From Pseudomonadota bacterium (GTDB lineage Bacteria; Pseudomonadota; Alphaproteobacteria; Rhodobacterales; Rhodobacteraceae), in assembly GCA_021845805.1 (NCBI GenBank), contig JAJZVD010000028.1, positions 1 to 46,525 of the forward strand: DNA of 46,525 nucleotides, read 5' to 3'. The notes under the pieces are model-generated. The model was given only the letters and a program-made list of their open reading frames with translations, did not search any database and was not told the DNA's origin. Made by a program: the position numbers and the translations under genes. Below, one piece after another: positions 8,243 through 15,943 of the stretch (position 1 is its first letter; each line of letters begins with the position of its first letter).

Positions 8243-8940
8243 GCCGCCTCCATCAGCCGGGCCATCAGCCCGTCATAGACGCGACCGAAGCCGGGCTCCT
8301 GCGGGCTGTGGGGGGCGGGGCCGGGCAGGGTGGGCAGGTCTTCCATCCGCCCCCCGGCCATCAGGCAGATCCGCTGGCCCAGCCGCAGCGCCTCGAGCGG
8401 GTCGTGGGTGACCAGCAGCACCCGCCGCCCGGCAAGGTGGGCCAGCGCCAGATCCTGCATCCGCTGCCGGTTCGCGGCGTCAAGCGCCGAGAAAGGCTCG
8501 TCGAGAAGGGCAAGCGGCGCGTCCTCGATCAGCGCACGGGCCAGCGACACGCGCTGGCGCTGCCCTCCCGACAGCGCCGCGGGCCGCCGCCGTTCCAGCC
8601 CGGCCAGCCCCATCTCGGCCAGCAGCGCCGCGGCCCGGGCGCGGTCGCCGGGCTCGCCGCGCAGCCGCTGGCCAAGGGTGGCGTTCTCGACCGCGCTCAG
8701 CCGCGGCAGAAGCAGGTCGGATTGCGCCATGTAGGCGATGCGGTCGGGGGCGGTCACCTGCCCCTCGAACCGCGCGCCGGTGGGCAGCCCCGCCAGCAGC
8801 CGCAGCACCGTGGATTTCCCCGCCCCCGAGGGGCCGATCAGGCAGGTCCAGCCGACCGGCAGATCGAGGCTCAGCGGCGCGAACAGCACCCTGTCGCCCA
8901 GCCAGGCGGCCCCTTCGATCCGGGCGGGGGGCGGGGTCAT
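8239..8940 (-). CDS. thiZ: ABC transporter ATP-binding protein ThiZ
   Basis: A 233-residue ATPase of the nitrate/sulfonate/taurine subfamily. Walker A is GPSGAGKST (about residues 37-45), the signature is LSGGQRQRVSLARAL, and Walker B is LALLDEPFSALDA, followed by the switch histidine in VLLVTHDPLEAL. All catalytic residues appear intact. Its start overlaps the thiY stop by 4 bp and its stop overlaps the thiX start by 4 bp. It energises the ThiXYZ importer. Confidence 0.92.
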   Translation of the reverse strand: MTPPPARIEGAAWLGDRVLFAPLSLDLPVGWTCLIGPSGAGKSTVLRLLAGLPTGARFEGQVTAPDRIAYMAQSDLLLPRLSAVENATLGQRLRGEPGDRARAAALLAEMGLAGLERRRPAALSGGQRQRVSLARALIEDAPLALLDEPFSALDAANRQRMQDLALAHLAGRRVLLVTHDPLEALRLGQRICLMAGGRMEDLPTLPGPAPHSPQEPGFGRVYDGLMARLMEAA

Positions 8941-9872
8941 TTCTGCGACGGGTCGATGGCGATGTCGGCCACGGGCGGCGCCGCCTTGATCAGCCCGGCC
9001 GCCTGCAGGAAGGCGCCGAAATCGGCATAGCGCGCGCTGTCCAGGGCCATCGGATGCTGGTCGAAGTAGTGCACCGAATCCGCCCAGGCCGCCTTGTTCA
9101 GCGCGTCGTCCAGATCTTTCGCGTAGGACGTGTAGGCCGCCCAGCCCTTGTCCGGGTCGGCGGCGATCAGCGCCGCCGCGCGCTCGGTCGCGGCAAGGAA
9201 CCGTTCGATCTTGCCCTTGTCCATCGTCTTGGGGTTGGCCTCGTAGATCAGCTCGTCATAGGGCGGGATGCCGTTGTCCTCGGGCTTGAAGCAGGTGCCC
9301 TGCTGGCCCAGCGCGGCCAGCTGGTGCGGCTCGAAGTTGCGGAAGGCCCCGCTGACCGCATCGACCTGCCCCGAGGCAAGTGCCGGCACCAGCGAGAAGT
9401 TCACGTTGACCCAGGTCACCTCGTCGGGCTTGACGCCATTGTGCTTCAGCATCCCGCCCAGCAGTGCCTGTTCCACCCCCGGCACCGAATAGCCGACGCT
9501 GCGGCCCTTCAGGTCGGCCAGCGTCTTGACCGGACCGTCGGTCTTGGCCAGCACGCAGTAAAGCGGGGTGTCGACCAGCGTGCCCACCCGCACCAGCGGC
9601 AGCCCCGCCTCGTGTTGCAGGTAAAGCTGCGGCTGGTAGGCCACCGCCAGATCGGCCTTGCCTGCCGCCACCATCTTCGGCGGGTCGTTCGGGTCCGACG
9701 GGGCGATGATGGTCACATCCAGCCCGGCGTCGGCGAAATAGCCCAGTTGCTGGGCCACGATGATGGGCCCGTGGTCGGGGTTCACATACCAGTCCAGCAT
9801 GACGGTCAGCTTGTCGGCGGCCTGCGCCTGCGAGGCGGCGGCGAGGAAGGCGAGAAGGGCAAGGCGTTTCAT
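8937..9872 (-). CDS. thiY: ThiY-type periplasmic binding protein, NMT1/THI5-like
   Basis: A 311-residue secreted protein. The first 18 residues (MKRLALLAFLAAASQAQA) form a typical signal peptide. The mature protein begins with KLTVMLDWYVNPDHGPIIVA, the hallmark of the NMT1/THI5-like family that binds the thiamin pyrimidine. The KADLAVAYQPQLYL segment and YSVPGVEQALL are also family-like. It is encoded between ThiD and the ATPase, so the imported pyrimidine would be phosphorylated by the neighbouring ThiD. Whether it binds hydroxymethylpyrimidine or its formylamino derivative cannot be told from sequence alone. Confidence 0.9.
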   Translation of the reverse strand: MKRLALLAFLAAASQAQAADKLTVMLDWYVNPDHGPIIVAQQLGYFADAGLDVTIIAPSDPNDPPKMVAAGKADLAVAYQPQLYLQHEAGLPLVRVGTLVDTPLYCVLAKTDGPVKTLADLKGRSVGYSVPGVEQALLGGMLKHNGVKPDEVTWVNVNFSLVPALASGQVDAVSGAFRNFEPHQLAALGQQGTCFKPEDNGIPPYDELIYEANPKTMDKGKIERFLAATERAAALIAADPDKGWAAYTSYAKDLDDALNKAAWADSVHYFDQHPMALDSARYADFGAFLQAAGLIKAAPPVADIAIDPSQK

Positions 9873-10672
9873 GCGTCGGTCCTCAGGGCAAAGAAATGGT
9901 CGGTGGGGCCGTGGCCATGGCCGACGGTCAGGTGATCCGCGGCGGCGATGGCGCGGGCGACATAGGCCTTGGCGGCGCGGCAGGCCGCCTCGGGCGGGAG
10001 CCCCAGCGCAAGCTGGGTGGCCAGTGCCGAGGACAGGGTGCAGCCGGTGCCGTGGGTGTTGCGGGTGGCAACCCGCGCGCCCTCGAACCAGATGAGCCCC
10101 GCGGGCGTGGCGAACAGGTCGGGGCTGCCCGCGCCCGTCAGGTGGCCGCCCTTCAGCAGCACCGCCTGCGGCCCGAGCGCCAGCAGCGCACGCGCCTGCG
10201 CCTCCATCCCCGGGCGGTCGGTCGCCTCTGGCGCGGCCAGAAGGTCGGCCGCCTCGGGCAGGTTGGGGGTCACGATGCTGGCCAGCGGCAGAAGCTCGGC
10301 GCGCAGCGCCGCCACCGCGGCCTCGGCCAGAAGGCGGTCGCCGCCCTTGGCCACCATCACCGGGTCCAGCACCACCGGCAGGGCGCGCCCGCGCAGCGTG
10401 CCCGCCACCGCCGACACGATCCCGGCGGTGCCAAGCATCCCGATCTTCACCGCGTCCACCCGGATGTCATCGAAGATCGCGGCGATCTGGGCGGCGACGA
10501 AGGCGGGATCGAGCATCTGGGCCGCGCGCACCCCTTGCGTGTTCTGCACCGTCAGCGCGGTCAGCGCGGCCATCGCATAGCCGCCATTGGCGCTGATCGC
10601 CTTCAGGTCGGCCTGGATGCCCGCCCCGCCCGACGGGTCAGAGCCCGCGATGGAGAGCACGTTCGGGATCAT
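9869..10672 (-). CDS. thiD: Bifunctional hydroxymethylpyrimidine kinase / phosphomethylpyrimidine kinase
   Basis: Cytosolic ThiD, 267 residues, the usual length. It phosphorylates hydroxymethylpyrimidine twice to give HMP-PP. The N-terminal motif IAGSDPSGGAGIQADLKAI binds substrate, and the ribokinase-like signature HGTGCTLSSALATQLALG near residue 220 carries the anion hole. Other family features are YAMAALTALTVQNTQG and LDPVMVAKGGDRLL. Its start overlaps the thiE stop and its stop overlaps the thiY start, each by 4 bp. It supplies the pyrimidine half for ThiE. Confidence 0.96.
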   Translation of the reverse strand: MIPNVLSIAGSDPSGGAGIQADLKAISANGGYAMAALTALTVQNTQGVRAAQMLDPAFVAAQIAAIFDDIRVDAVKIGMLGTAGIVSAVAGTLRGRALPVVLDPVMVAKGGDRLLAEAAVAALRAELLPLASIVTPNLPEAADLLAAPEATDRPGMEAQARALLALGPQAVLLKGGHLTGAGSPDLFATPAGLIWFEGARVATRNTHGTGCTLSSALATQLALGLPPEAACRAAKAYVARAIAAADHLTVGHGHGPTDHFFALRTDA

Positions 10673-11274
10673 GCCGCCCTCCAGGCATTGGCCAGCGCGC
10701 GGGCGGCGGCCTCGGGGTCGGGCGCCGCGGCGATGGCCGAGATCACGGCAAGCCCGGCCGCGCCCATGCGCTTCAGCGCGGCGACATCGGCCAGACCCAC
10801 GCCGCCGATGGCCACGGCGGGCACCGGCGCGGCGGCGACGATCCCGCCCAGGCCCTCCAGGCCCAGCGGGGTCGCGGCATCGGTCTTGCTGGCGGTGGCG
10901 CGCACCGGGCCCACGCCGATGTAATCGACGACGCCCGGGGGCACGGCGGCCAGTTGCGCGGCCGTTTCGATCGACAGGCCCAGGATGCGCCCGGCCCCGA
11001 TCCGCGCCCGCATCTGGGCCACAGGCGCATCGCCCTGGCCCACATGCAGGCCGTCCGCCTCGGCGGCCAGCATCACCTCGACCCGGTCGTTCACGATCAG
11101 CGGCACGCCCAGCGGCGCCAGCCGTGCCTTCAGCCGCCGGGCGGTGGCGATCATTGCGCCATCGCTTGCGGTCTTGTCGCGCAACTGCACCACCGTGGCC
11201 CCGCCGCGCACGGCAGCGGCCACTAGCGCCTCGTCGGCGCCATCGGGCGTCACGAAGTAGATCGACAGGTTCAT
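10669..11274 (-). CDS. thiE: Thiamine-phosphate synthase
   Basis: Cytosolic TIM-barrel enzyme, 201 residues, joining HMP-PP from ThiD with thiazole phosphate from ThiM to give thiamin monophosphate. Diagnostic stretches are VVQLRDKTASDG (pyrophosphate/Mg site), ADGLHVGQGD, IGVGPVRATASKTDA and AIGGVGLADV. All expected catalytic segments are present. It sits between thiM and thiD with 4-bp overlaps at both ends. Confidence 0.96.
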   Translation of the reverse strand: MNLSIYFVTPDGADEALVAAAVRGGATVVQLRDKTASDGAMIATARRLKARLAPLGVPLIVNDRVEVMLAAEADGLHVGQGDAPVAQMRARIGAGRILGLSIETAAQLAAVPPGVVDYIGVGPVRATASKTDAATPLGLEGLGGIVAAAPVPAVAIGGVGLADVAALKRMGAAGLAVISAIAAAPDPEAAARALANAWRAA

Positions 11275-12059
11275 GCCGCCGCGATCCGCGCGCCTGCGGT
11301 CAGGCGCTCGGGCGTGATGTTGTGCAGCGCGTCAAGGAAGGCCACGGAAAAGCTGCCCGGCCCCTGCGCCGTTTCGGCCGCGACCTCGCCCGCAAGGCCG
11401 TAATAGGCAAGCGCCGCCACCGTCGCCTCAAGCGCGGGCTGGCCCACGAGGAAGGCGCCGACCACCCCCGTCAGCGAGCAGCCAAGCGCGGTTATGCGCG
11501 GCATCATCGGATCGCCATTGGCGATGCGGAAGGCGCGGGTGCCATCGGTCACGAAATCCACCGGGCCGGTGACGGCGACCACGCCGCCGGTCTGGGCGGC
11601 CAGGCTTCGGGCGGCCGCTTCGGCGGCCTCCACCCCGTCGGCGGCATCCGCCCCCTTGCCGCGCCCGCCCAGCCCGGCAAGCGCCATGATTTCCGAGGCA
11701 TTGCCGCGCACCACCGTGGGGCGCAGCGCGACCAGCGCCGCGGCGGTCTCGCGGCGGAAGGCGGTGGCCCCGGCCGCCACCGGGTCCAGCACCCAGGGCG
11801 CGCCGCGGTCGTGCATGACCTGCGCCGCAGTCAGCATGGAGCCGACCCAAGGTGCGCTCAGCGTGCCGATGTTGATCGTCAGCGCCGGGGTGAAGGCCGC
11901 GAATTCGCCCACCTCTTCGGCGGCATGGACCATCGCGGGCGACGCGCCCGCCGCCAGCATCACGTTGGCCATCACGTTCATGGCGACGTAGTTGGTGATG
12001 TTCTGCACCAGCGGGGCCGCGGCGCGCATCTGGGAAAGGTGGGTTCCAGGGGTCTGCAT
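11271..12059 (-). CDS. thiM: Hydroxyethylthiazole kinase
   Basis: ThiM, 262 residues, salvages the thiazole alcohol by phosphorylation. The family motif TNYVAMNVMANVMLAAGASP is at the N-terminus, and the active-site ALGCSLTGVVGAF with its cysteine is around residue 190. The frame is open 48 bases further upstream, but the ATG at 12059 is preceded at six bases by the strong ribosome site GGAGGAG, and the upstream part is the riboswitch leader. First gene of the operon and the probable target of TPP control. Confidence 0.95.
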   Translation of the reverse strand: MQTPGTHLSQMRAAAPLVQNITNYVAMNVMANVMLAAGASPAMVHAAEEVGEFAAFTPALTINIGTLSAPWVGSMLTAAQVMHDRGAPWVLDPVAAGATAFRRETAAALVALRPTVVRGNASEIMALAGLGGRGKGADAADGVEAAEAAARSLAAQTGGVVAVTGPVDFVTDGTRAFRIANGDPMMPRITALGCSLTGVVGAFLVGQPALEATVAALAYYGLAGEVAAETAQGPGSFSVAFLDALHNITPERLTAGARIAAA

Positions 12060-12065
12060 GTCTCT

Positions 12066-12095
12066 CTCCTCCCGGTCGGATGCCGAAAGGAAGAG
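12066..12095 (-). promoter_or_regulatory. Candidate Shine-Dalgarno-sequestering hairpin of thiM
   Basis: On the transcript, CTCTTCC (12095-12089) can pair over seven positions, one of them a G-U, with GGAGGAG (12072-12066), the ribosome site of thiM, across a 16-nt loop. It lies just after the TPP aptamer, so it could be the expression platform that hides the ribosome site. Pairing is read from sequence; its use is inferred. Confidence 0.5.
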
Positions 12096-12116
12096 GCTGT
12101 GCCCCATCCCGTCGCG

Positions 12117-12188
12117 ACTTCCTCCGCCGGCATGATCCGGTTCAGGTTCAAAGGGTACTTCTCAGCCCGGATGCCCGGACGCCCCTGT
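12117..12188 (-). ncRNA. TPP (THI-box) riboswitch
   Basis: The leader contains the conserved thi-box elements in order: a GGGGCGTCCGG stem half, GGCTGAGA, ACCCTTTGAACCTGA, GGATCATGCC and GCGGAGGAA. These match the TPP aptamer core closely, including the CUGAGA pyrimidine-sensing bulge. It sits between a sigma-70-like promoter and thiM, so TPP binding should switch off the whole thiMEDYZX operon. Confidence 0.96.
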
Positions 12189-12198
12189 CACATGCGCT

Positions 12199-12227
12199 GT
12201 CATAGCCCCGCTTGCCGGTGATGGCAA
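12199..12227 (-). promoter_or_regulatory. Sigma-70-like promoter of the thi operon
   Basis: On the minus strand TTGCCA (12227-12222) and TATGAC (12204-12199) are separated by exactly 17 bases, placing the transcription start about where the TPP aptamer begins. The -35 element lies in a small inverted repeat (CTTGCC/GGCAAG, 12211-12228) that could also act as the end of the upstream dehydrogenase transcript. Confidence 0.6.
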
Positions 12228-12286
12228 GGCGTGGGGCGCAGGGGGGGCAGGGGGTGGAGGGGGCGCAGTGGGCGCGCGCGGGGCGC

Positions 12287-13312
12287 CTAGGCCCGGCCGA
12301 TGCGGATGACCGCCTTGATCAAGCCGGCCTTTGTCCGGGCCAGCCGGGGCAGGGCGGTCACGGCCTCGTCCAGCGTCAGGCGGTGGGTGACAAGGGCGTC
12401 AAGCGGCACGCGGCCAGCCCGCAGGCTTTCCGCCACATGGTCGAAATCGGCCCTGACCGCATTGCGCGAGGCGATCAGCATCATCTCGCGCCGGTGGAAT
12501 TCGGGGTGGGGAAAGGCGATCTCGTCGCGCACCACGCCCACATAAACCAGCGCGCCGCCCTGCGCGACATGGGCGATGGCCCCGCGCATCGAGGCGGCGT
12601 TGCCGGTCGCGTCGAAGACCACGTCGAAGCCTTCGCCACCGGTGCGGGCGGCCACCTGTTCGGCCAGGTCGGGCCCGCCCACAATGCCCTGCGCAAGCCC
12701 CAGCCGGTCGCGGGCGAAGGCCAGCCGTTCGGGCTCGGTGTCCAGCAGCGTCACCCGATGTCCCGCGATGCGCGCGAAGATCGCGGCGCCCAGTCCGATG
12801 GGGCCCGCCCCGATCACCAGCGCCCGCGCCCCCGCCGGGGCCAGCGACCGGCGCACCGCATGGGCGCCGATCGCCAGGAATTCCACCGCCGCGGCGCCGG
12901 TCAGGCCCAGATCGCCCGCGGGGTAGAGGTTGCCCGCGGGCACCAGGATGCGTTCGCACATCGCCCCGTCGCGGTGCACGCCCAGCACCTCGATCCGCGC
13001 GCAGCAGTTGGGCTTGCCGTTGCGGCAGGCGAGGCAGGTGCCGCAACTGAGATAGGGGTTCACGATCACCGCCGTCCCGGCGGCCAGCGTCACGCCGTCG
13101 CCCGGCACGAGCACGGTCGCGGCGATCTCGTGGCCCATGACGCGCGGATATGTCAGGAACGGGTGCTTGCCCTCGTAGATGTGGTAGTCGGTGCCGCAGA
13201 TGCCGACCTGTTCCACCTGCAGAAGCGCCCAGCCCGGCGGCGGGGCGCCCGGCTCGGGCAGGGTGTCGGTCAGTTCCAGCGCGCCGGGGGCCGGGCAGAT
13301 CAGGCCGCGCAT
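12287..13312 (-). CDS. Zinc-dependent medium-chain alcohol/polyol dehydrogenase
   Basis: A 341-residue MDR-family dehydrogenase. The catalytic zinc site begins at CGTDYHIYEG, with GHE around residue 62. The structural zinc site is CGTCLACRNGKPNCC (four cysteines, about residues 92-106). The NAD(P) fold is VIGAGPIGLGA. It most resembles sorbitol/threonine/L-gulonate-type dehydrogenases (RspB/LgoD-like), but the substrate is not readable. It is 23 bp downstream of the sugar-transporter permease in the same direction, so it probably oxidises the imported sugar, polyol or sugar acid. Confidence 0.85.
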   Translation of the reverse strand: MRGLICPAPGALELTDTLPEPGAPPPGWALLQVEQVGICGTDYHIYEGKHPFLTYPRVMGHEIAATVLVPGDGVTLAAGTAVIVNPYLSCGTCLACRNGKPNCCARIEVLGVHRDGAMCERILVPAGNLYPAGDLGLTGAAAVEFLAIGAHAVRRSLAPAGARALVIGAGPIGLGAAIFARIAGHRVTLLDTEPERLAFARDRLGLAQGIVGGPDLAEQVAARTGGEGFDVVFDATGNAASMRGAIAHVAQGGALVYVGVVRDEIAFPHPEFHRREMMLIASRNAVRADFDHVAESLRAGRVPLDALVTHRLTLDEAVTALPRLARTKAGLIKAVIRIGRA

Positions 13313-13335
13313 GGGGGGCTCCTTTCCCGCCGGGC

Positions 13336-14313
13336 CTAGCGCCCGCGTCGGCGCATCTGGTCGAAGAACACGATGACGATGATCAGGAAGCCGGTGATGA
13401 TGCGCTGCCAGAACGAGTTCACGTTCAGCAGGTTGGCCCCGTTGTTGATGACCGCAAGAATGAAGGCCCCGATCAGCGGCCCGTGGATCGAGCCGATGGC
13501 GCCGAACAGGCTGGTGCCGCCGATCACGGTCGAGGCGATGGCCTGAAGTTCCCAGCCATCGGCCTGGGTGGCGTTGCCGATCCCGATCCGGGTGGCGAGC
13601 AACACCCCCACGAAGGCCGCGAAGAAGGCCGAGAGCGCATAGGCCATGAACACGATCCGCCCGACCCGCACCCCCGACAGCCGCGCCGATTCCGGGTTGG
13701 AACCCACGGCGAAGAGGTAGCGCCCCCAGCGGGTGTGATCGAGGAAGATGTACGCGGGCACCGCGACCAGGATCACCATCCAGAACAGGCTGGGAATGCG
13801 CAGGAACGACTGGGTGGAAAAATCGGTGAAGGTGGTGTTGTTGATCGAGATGGTCGACCCTTTCGTCATCAGAAGCCCGATGCCGCGCAGCGAGGTCATG
13901 GTGGCCAGGGTGATGATGAAGGGCGGCAGGCCCATCCGGGTGATGCCGAAGCCGTGGAAGATGCCGATGCCAAGCCCCACCAGCAGGGTGATGACGATGG
14001 CCAGCCAGGGCGCCACGCCCGCCTGCAGCAGCATGGCGATGATGACGGTCGAGAAGCCCGCGATGGCGCCCACCGACAGGTCGATCCCCGCGGTGATGAT
14101 GACGAAGGTCTGCCCGATGGCCAGGATCGCGATCATCGAGCCCTGCCGCAGCAGGTTGGTGATGTTCAGCTCGCTCAGGAAGATCGGGTTGGCGATGGCC
14201 AGCCCGGTGCAGAGCAGCAGCAGAAGCCCCACAAGCGTCAGGGCGAACAGCACGCTGTAGTTGCGCTTGGGGGCCACGGGCGCGTCTGTGCCGGTCTCGG
14301 TGGTCGTGGTCAT
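13336..14313 (-). CDS. Sugar ABC transporter permease, RbsC family
   Basis: A 325-residue inner-membrane permease with about ten hydrophobic segments. The RbsC/AraH-family motif GQTFVIITAGIDLSVGAI lies around residues 65-85, and the C-terminal GTSLFGAIGSIHGPLIGAFI is likewise typical. It follows the ATPase gene by 9 bp and precedes the dehydrogenase. It forms the channel of the CUT2-type importer with the ATPase and binding protein upstream. Confidence 0.93.
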   Translation of the reverse strand: MTTTTETGTDAPVAPKRNYSVLFALTLVGLLLLLCTGLAIANPIFLSELNITNLLRQGSMIAILAIGQTFVIITAGIDLSVGAIAGFSTVIIAMLLQAGVAPWLAIVITLLVGLGIGIFHGFGITRMGLPPFIITLATMTSLRGIGLLMTKGSTISINNTTFTDFSTQSFLRIPSLFWMVILVAVPAYIFLDHTRWGRYLFAVGSNPESARLSGVRVGRIVFMAYALSAFFAAFVGVLLATRIGIGNATQADGWELQAIASTVIGGTSLFGAIGSIHGPLIGAFILAVINNGANLLNVNSFWQRIITGFLIIVIVFFDQMRRRGR

Positions 14314-14322
14314 GCGGTTTCC

Positions 14323-15855
14323 CTATTCAACGCCAATGGCTTCGGCCAGAACCACCTCGTCGGCGGCATCCCGGTAGCGGTGCGTCCCCGCCATCCGTCC
14401 GCCGCGAAAGACGTGCAGCGTATCGGCCAGTTCGTAGACCTCGGGCAGGTAGGACGAGATCAGGATGATCCCCGCCCCGCGTTTCAGGAGCGCCGCGAAC
14501 AGGCGGTAGATTTCCGCCTTCGTGCCCACGTCGACCCCCACGGTCGGTTCGTCGAAGATGAAAAGTTCGGCCCCGTGGTTCAGCCATTTGCCGATCACGA
14601 TCTTCTGCTGGTTGCCGCCCGACATGGAACTGGCCAGCGTGCGGCGGCCCGGCGTCTTGATCGCAAGGTCGGCGATCTGGCGGTCGGCGCGGCTGGCCTC
14701 TTCGCGCGCGGCCACCAGCGGCCCGAAGGTGATCCTGTCATAGACCGGCAGGTTCAGGTTCAGCCCGATCGGCAGGTTCAGGTTCAGCCCCTGGTCGCGG
14801 CGGCTTTCGGGCGCAAGCGCGATGCCAAGGCCGATCGCGGCGTTCACGTCGCGGATGCGGACGGGCTGGCCCTTCCAGCGGATCTCGCCCGCGGCCGCGG
14901 GATGGCGGCCGAAGAGGCTCAGCGCGAATTCCGACCGCCCGGCGCCGATCAGGCCGTAAAGCCCCACGATCTCGCCCGCGTGGACGCTGAGCGAGATGTC
15001 GCGGAACCCCTTGCCGGTCAGCCCGCGTGTTTCCAGCAACACCGCCCCGCGCGGGATCTGCTCCTTGTGATAGATCTGGTCCAGCGTGCGGTTGATCATC
15101 AGCGACACGAGCTCCGTCTCGGTCGTGTCGGCGATGTCGCGGGTGCCCACCAGCGTTCCGTCGCGCAGCACCGACACCCGGTCGGCCAGTTCGAACACCT
15201 CTTCCATCCGGTGCGAGATGTAGACGATGGTCATCCCCTCGTCCTTGAAGCGGCGGATCAAGGTGAAAAGCTCGGCCGCCTCCTGCCGGGTCAGGTAGGC
15301 CGTGGGTTCGTCGAAGATCATGAAACGGGTGCCGCGCACGGTGGCACGGGCGGTCGCCACAAGCTGCTGCTGGCCGATGGTCAGGCCGCCCAGCATCGCG
15401 CCTGCGGGGATGTTGAAGCCCATGTCATCCAGAATGCGCTGGGCGTCGCGGGTCATCTGGCGCTTGCGCAACAGCCCGTAGCGCGTCTGCTCGTCGCCCA
15501 GAAAGACGTTGGCGGCGACCGTCAGATGGCGGCAGAGCACCACTTCCTGATGCACGGCGTTGATGCCATGGGCGATGGCCTCTTCGGGGTTGGCCAGCGC
15601 CACGGGCGCGCCGTCCAGCAGCACCTCGCCGCCGCTGCGCCGGATCACCCCGGTCAAGAGCTTGATCAGCGTGGACTTTCCCGCGCCGTTTTCGCCGACG
15701 ATCGCGTGGATCTCGCCGCGGCGGAATGCCAGGCTGGCAGGCTTCAGCGCCTGCACCGGCCCGTAGTTCTTCTGGAGCCCGCGCAACTCCAGGATCGGTT
15801 GATCCGCCGGCGCGGTTGCCTGCGCGGTGGCGGTGGCGGTTGGCGCCGTCATCAT
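14323..15855 (-). CDS. Sugar ABC transporter ATP-binding protein, RbsA family (double ATPase)
   Basis: A 510-residue protein with two fused ATPase domains, as in CUT2 importers. Domain 1 has Walker A GENGAGKST (about residues 57-65), signature TIGQQQLVATARA and Walker B MIFDEPTAYL. Domain 2 has a degenerate P-loop GLIGAGRSEF, the signature MSGGNQQKIVIGKWL and Walker B LFIFDEPTVGVDVG. The loss of the second P-loop lysine is normal for this family. The N-terminus has a short Ala/Thr-rich extension before LELRGLQKNYG. The sugar is unknown. Confidence 0.94.
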   Translation of the reverse strand: MMTAPTATATAQATAPADQPILELRGLQKNYGPVQALKPASLAFRRGEIHAIVGENGAGKSTLIKLLTGVIRRSGGEVLLDGAPVALANPEEAIAHGINAVHQEVVLCRHLTVAANVFLGDEQTRYGLLRKRQMTRDAQRILDDMGFNIPAGAMLGGLTIGQQQLVATARATVRGTRFMIFDEPTAYLTRQEAAELFTLIRRFKDEGMTIVYISHRMEEVFELADRVSVLRDGTLVGTRDIADTTETELVSLMINRTLDQIYHKEQIPRGAVLLETRGLTGKGFRDISLSVHAGEIVGLYGLIGAGRSEFALSLFGRHPAAAGEIRWKGQPVRIRDVNAAIGLGIALAPESRRDQGLNLNLPIGLNLNLPVYDRITFGPLVAAREEASRADRQIADLAIKTPGRRTLASSMSGGNQQKIVIGKWLNHGAELFIFDEPTVGVDVGTKAEIYRLFAALLKRGAGIILISSYLPEVYELADTLHVFRGGRMAGTHRYRDAADEVVLAEAIGVE

Positions 15856-15884
15856 GCTGCCCCCTGGCGTGTCATGGTCAGGTT

Positions 15885-15927
15885 CGCCCCTTCCCGGGCC
15901 CGGATCGGGCTGGTGCGGGAAGGGGCG
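15885..15927 (-). terminator. Intercistronic hairpin between binding-protein and ATPase genes
   Basis: CGCCCCTTCCCG (15885-15896) and CGGGAAGGGGCG (15916-15927) form a perfect 12-bp stem with a 19-base loop. It sits right after the binding-protein gene. In many importer operons such a hairpin gives partial termination or protects the binding-protein mRNA, so that binding protein is made in excess. No T-tract follows. Confidence 0.6.
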
Positions 15928-15943
15928 CTTGGCCCGCCGGGGC

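Noticed and set aside
14323-15855. Second P-loop of the sugar ATPase lacks the Lys
   Set aside because: A degenerate second site is normal for RbsA-type double ATPases.
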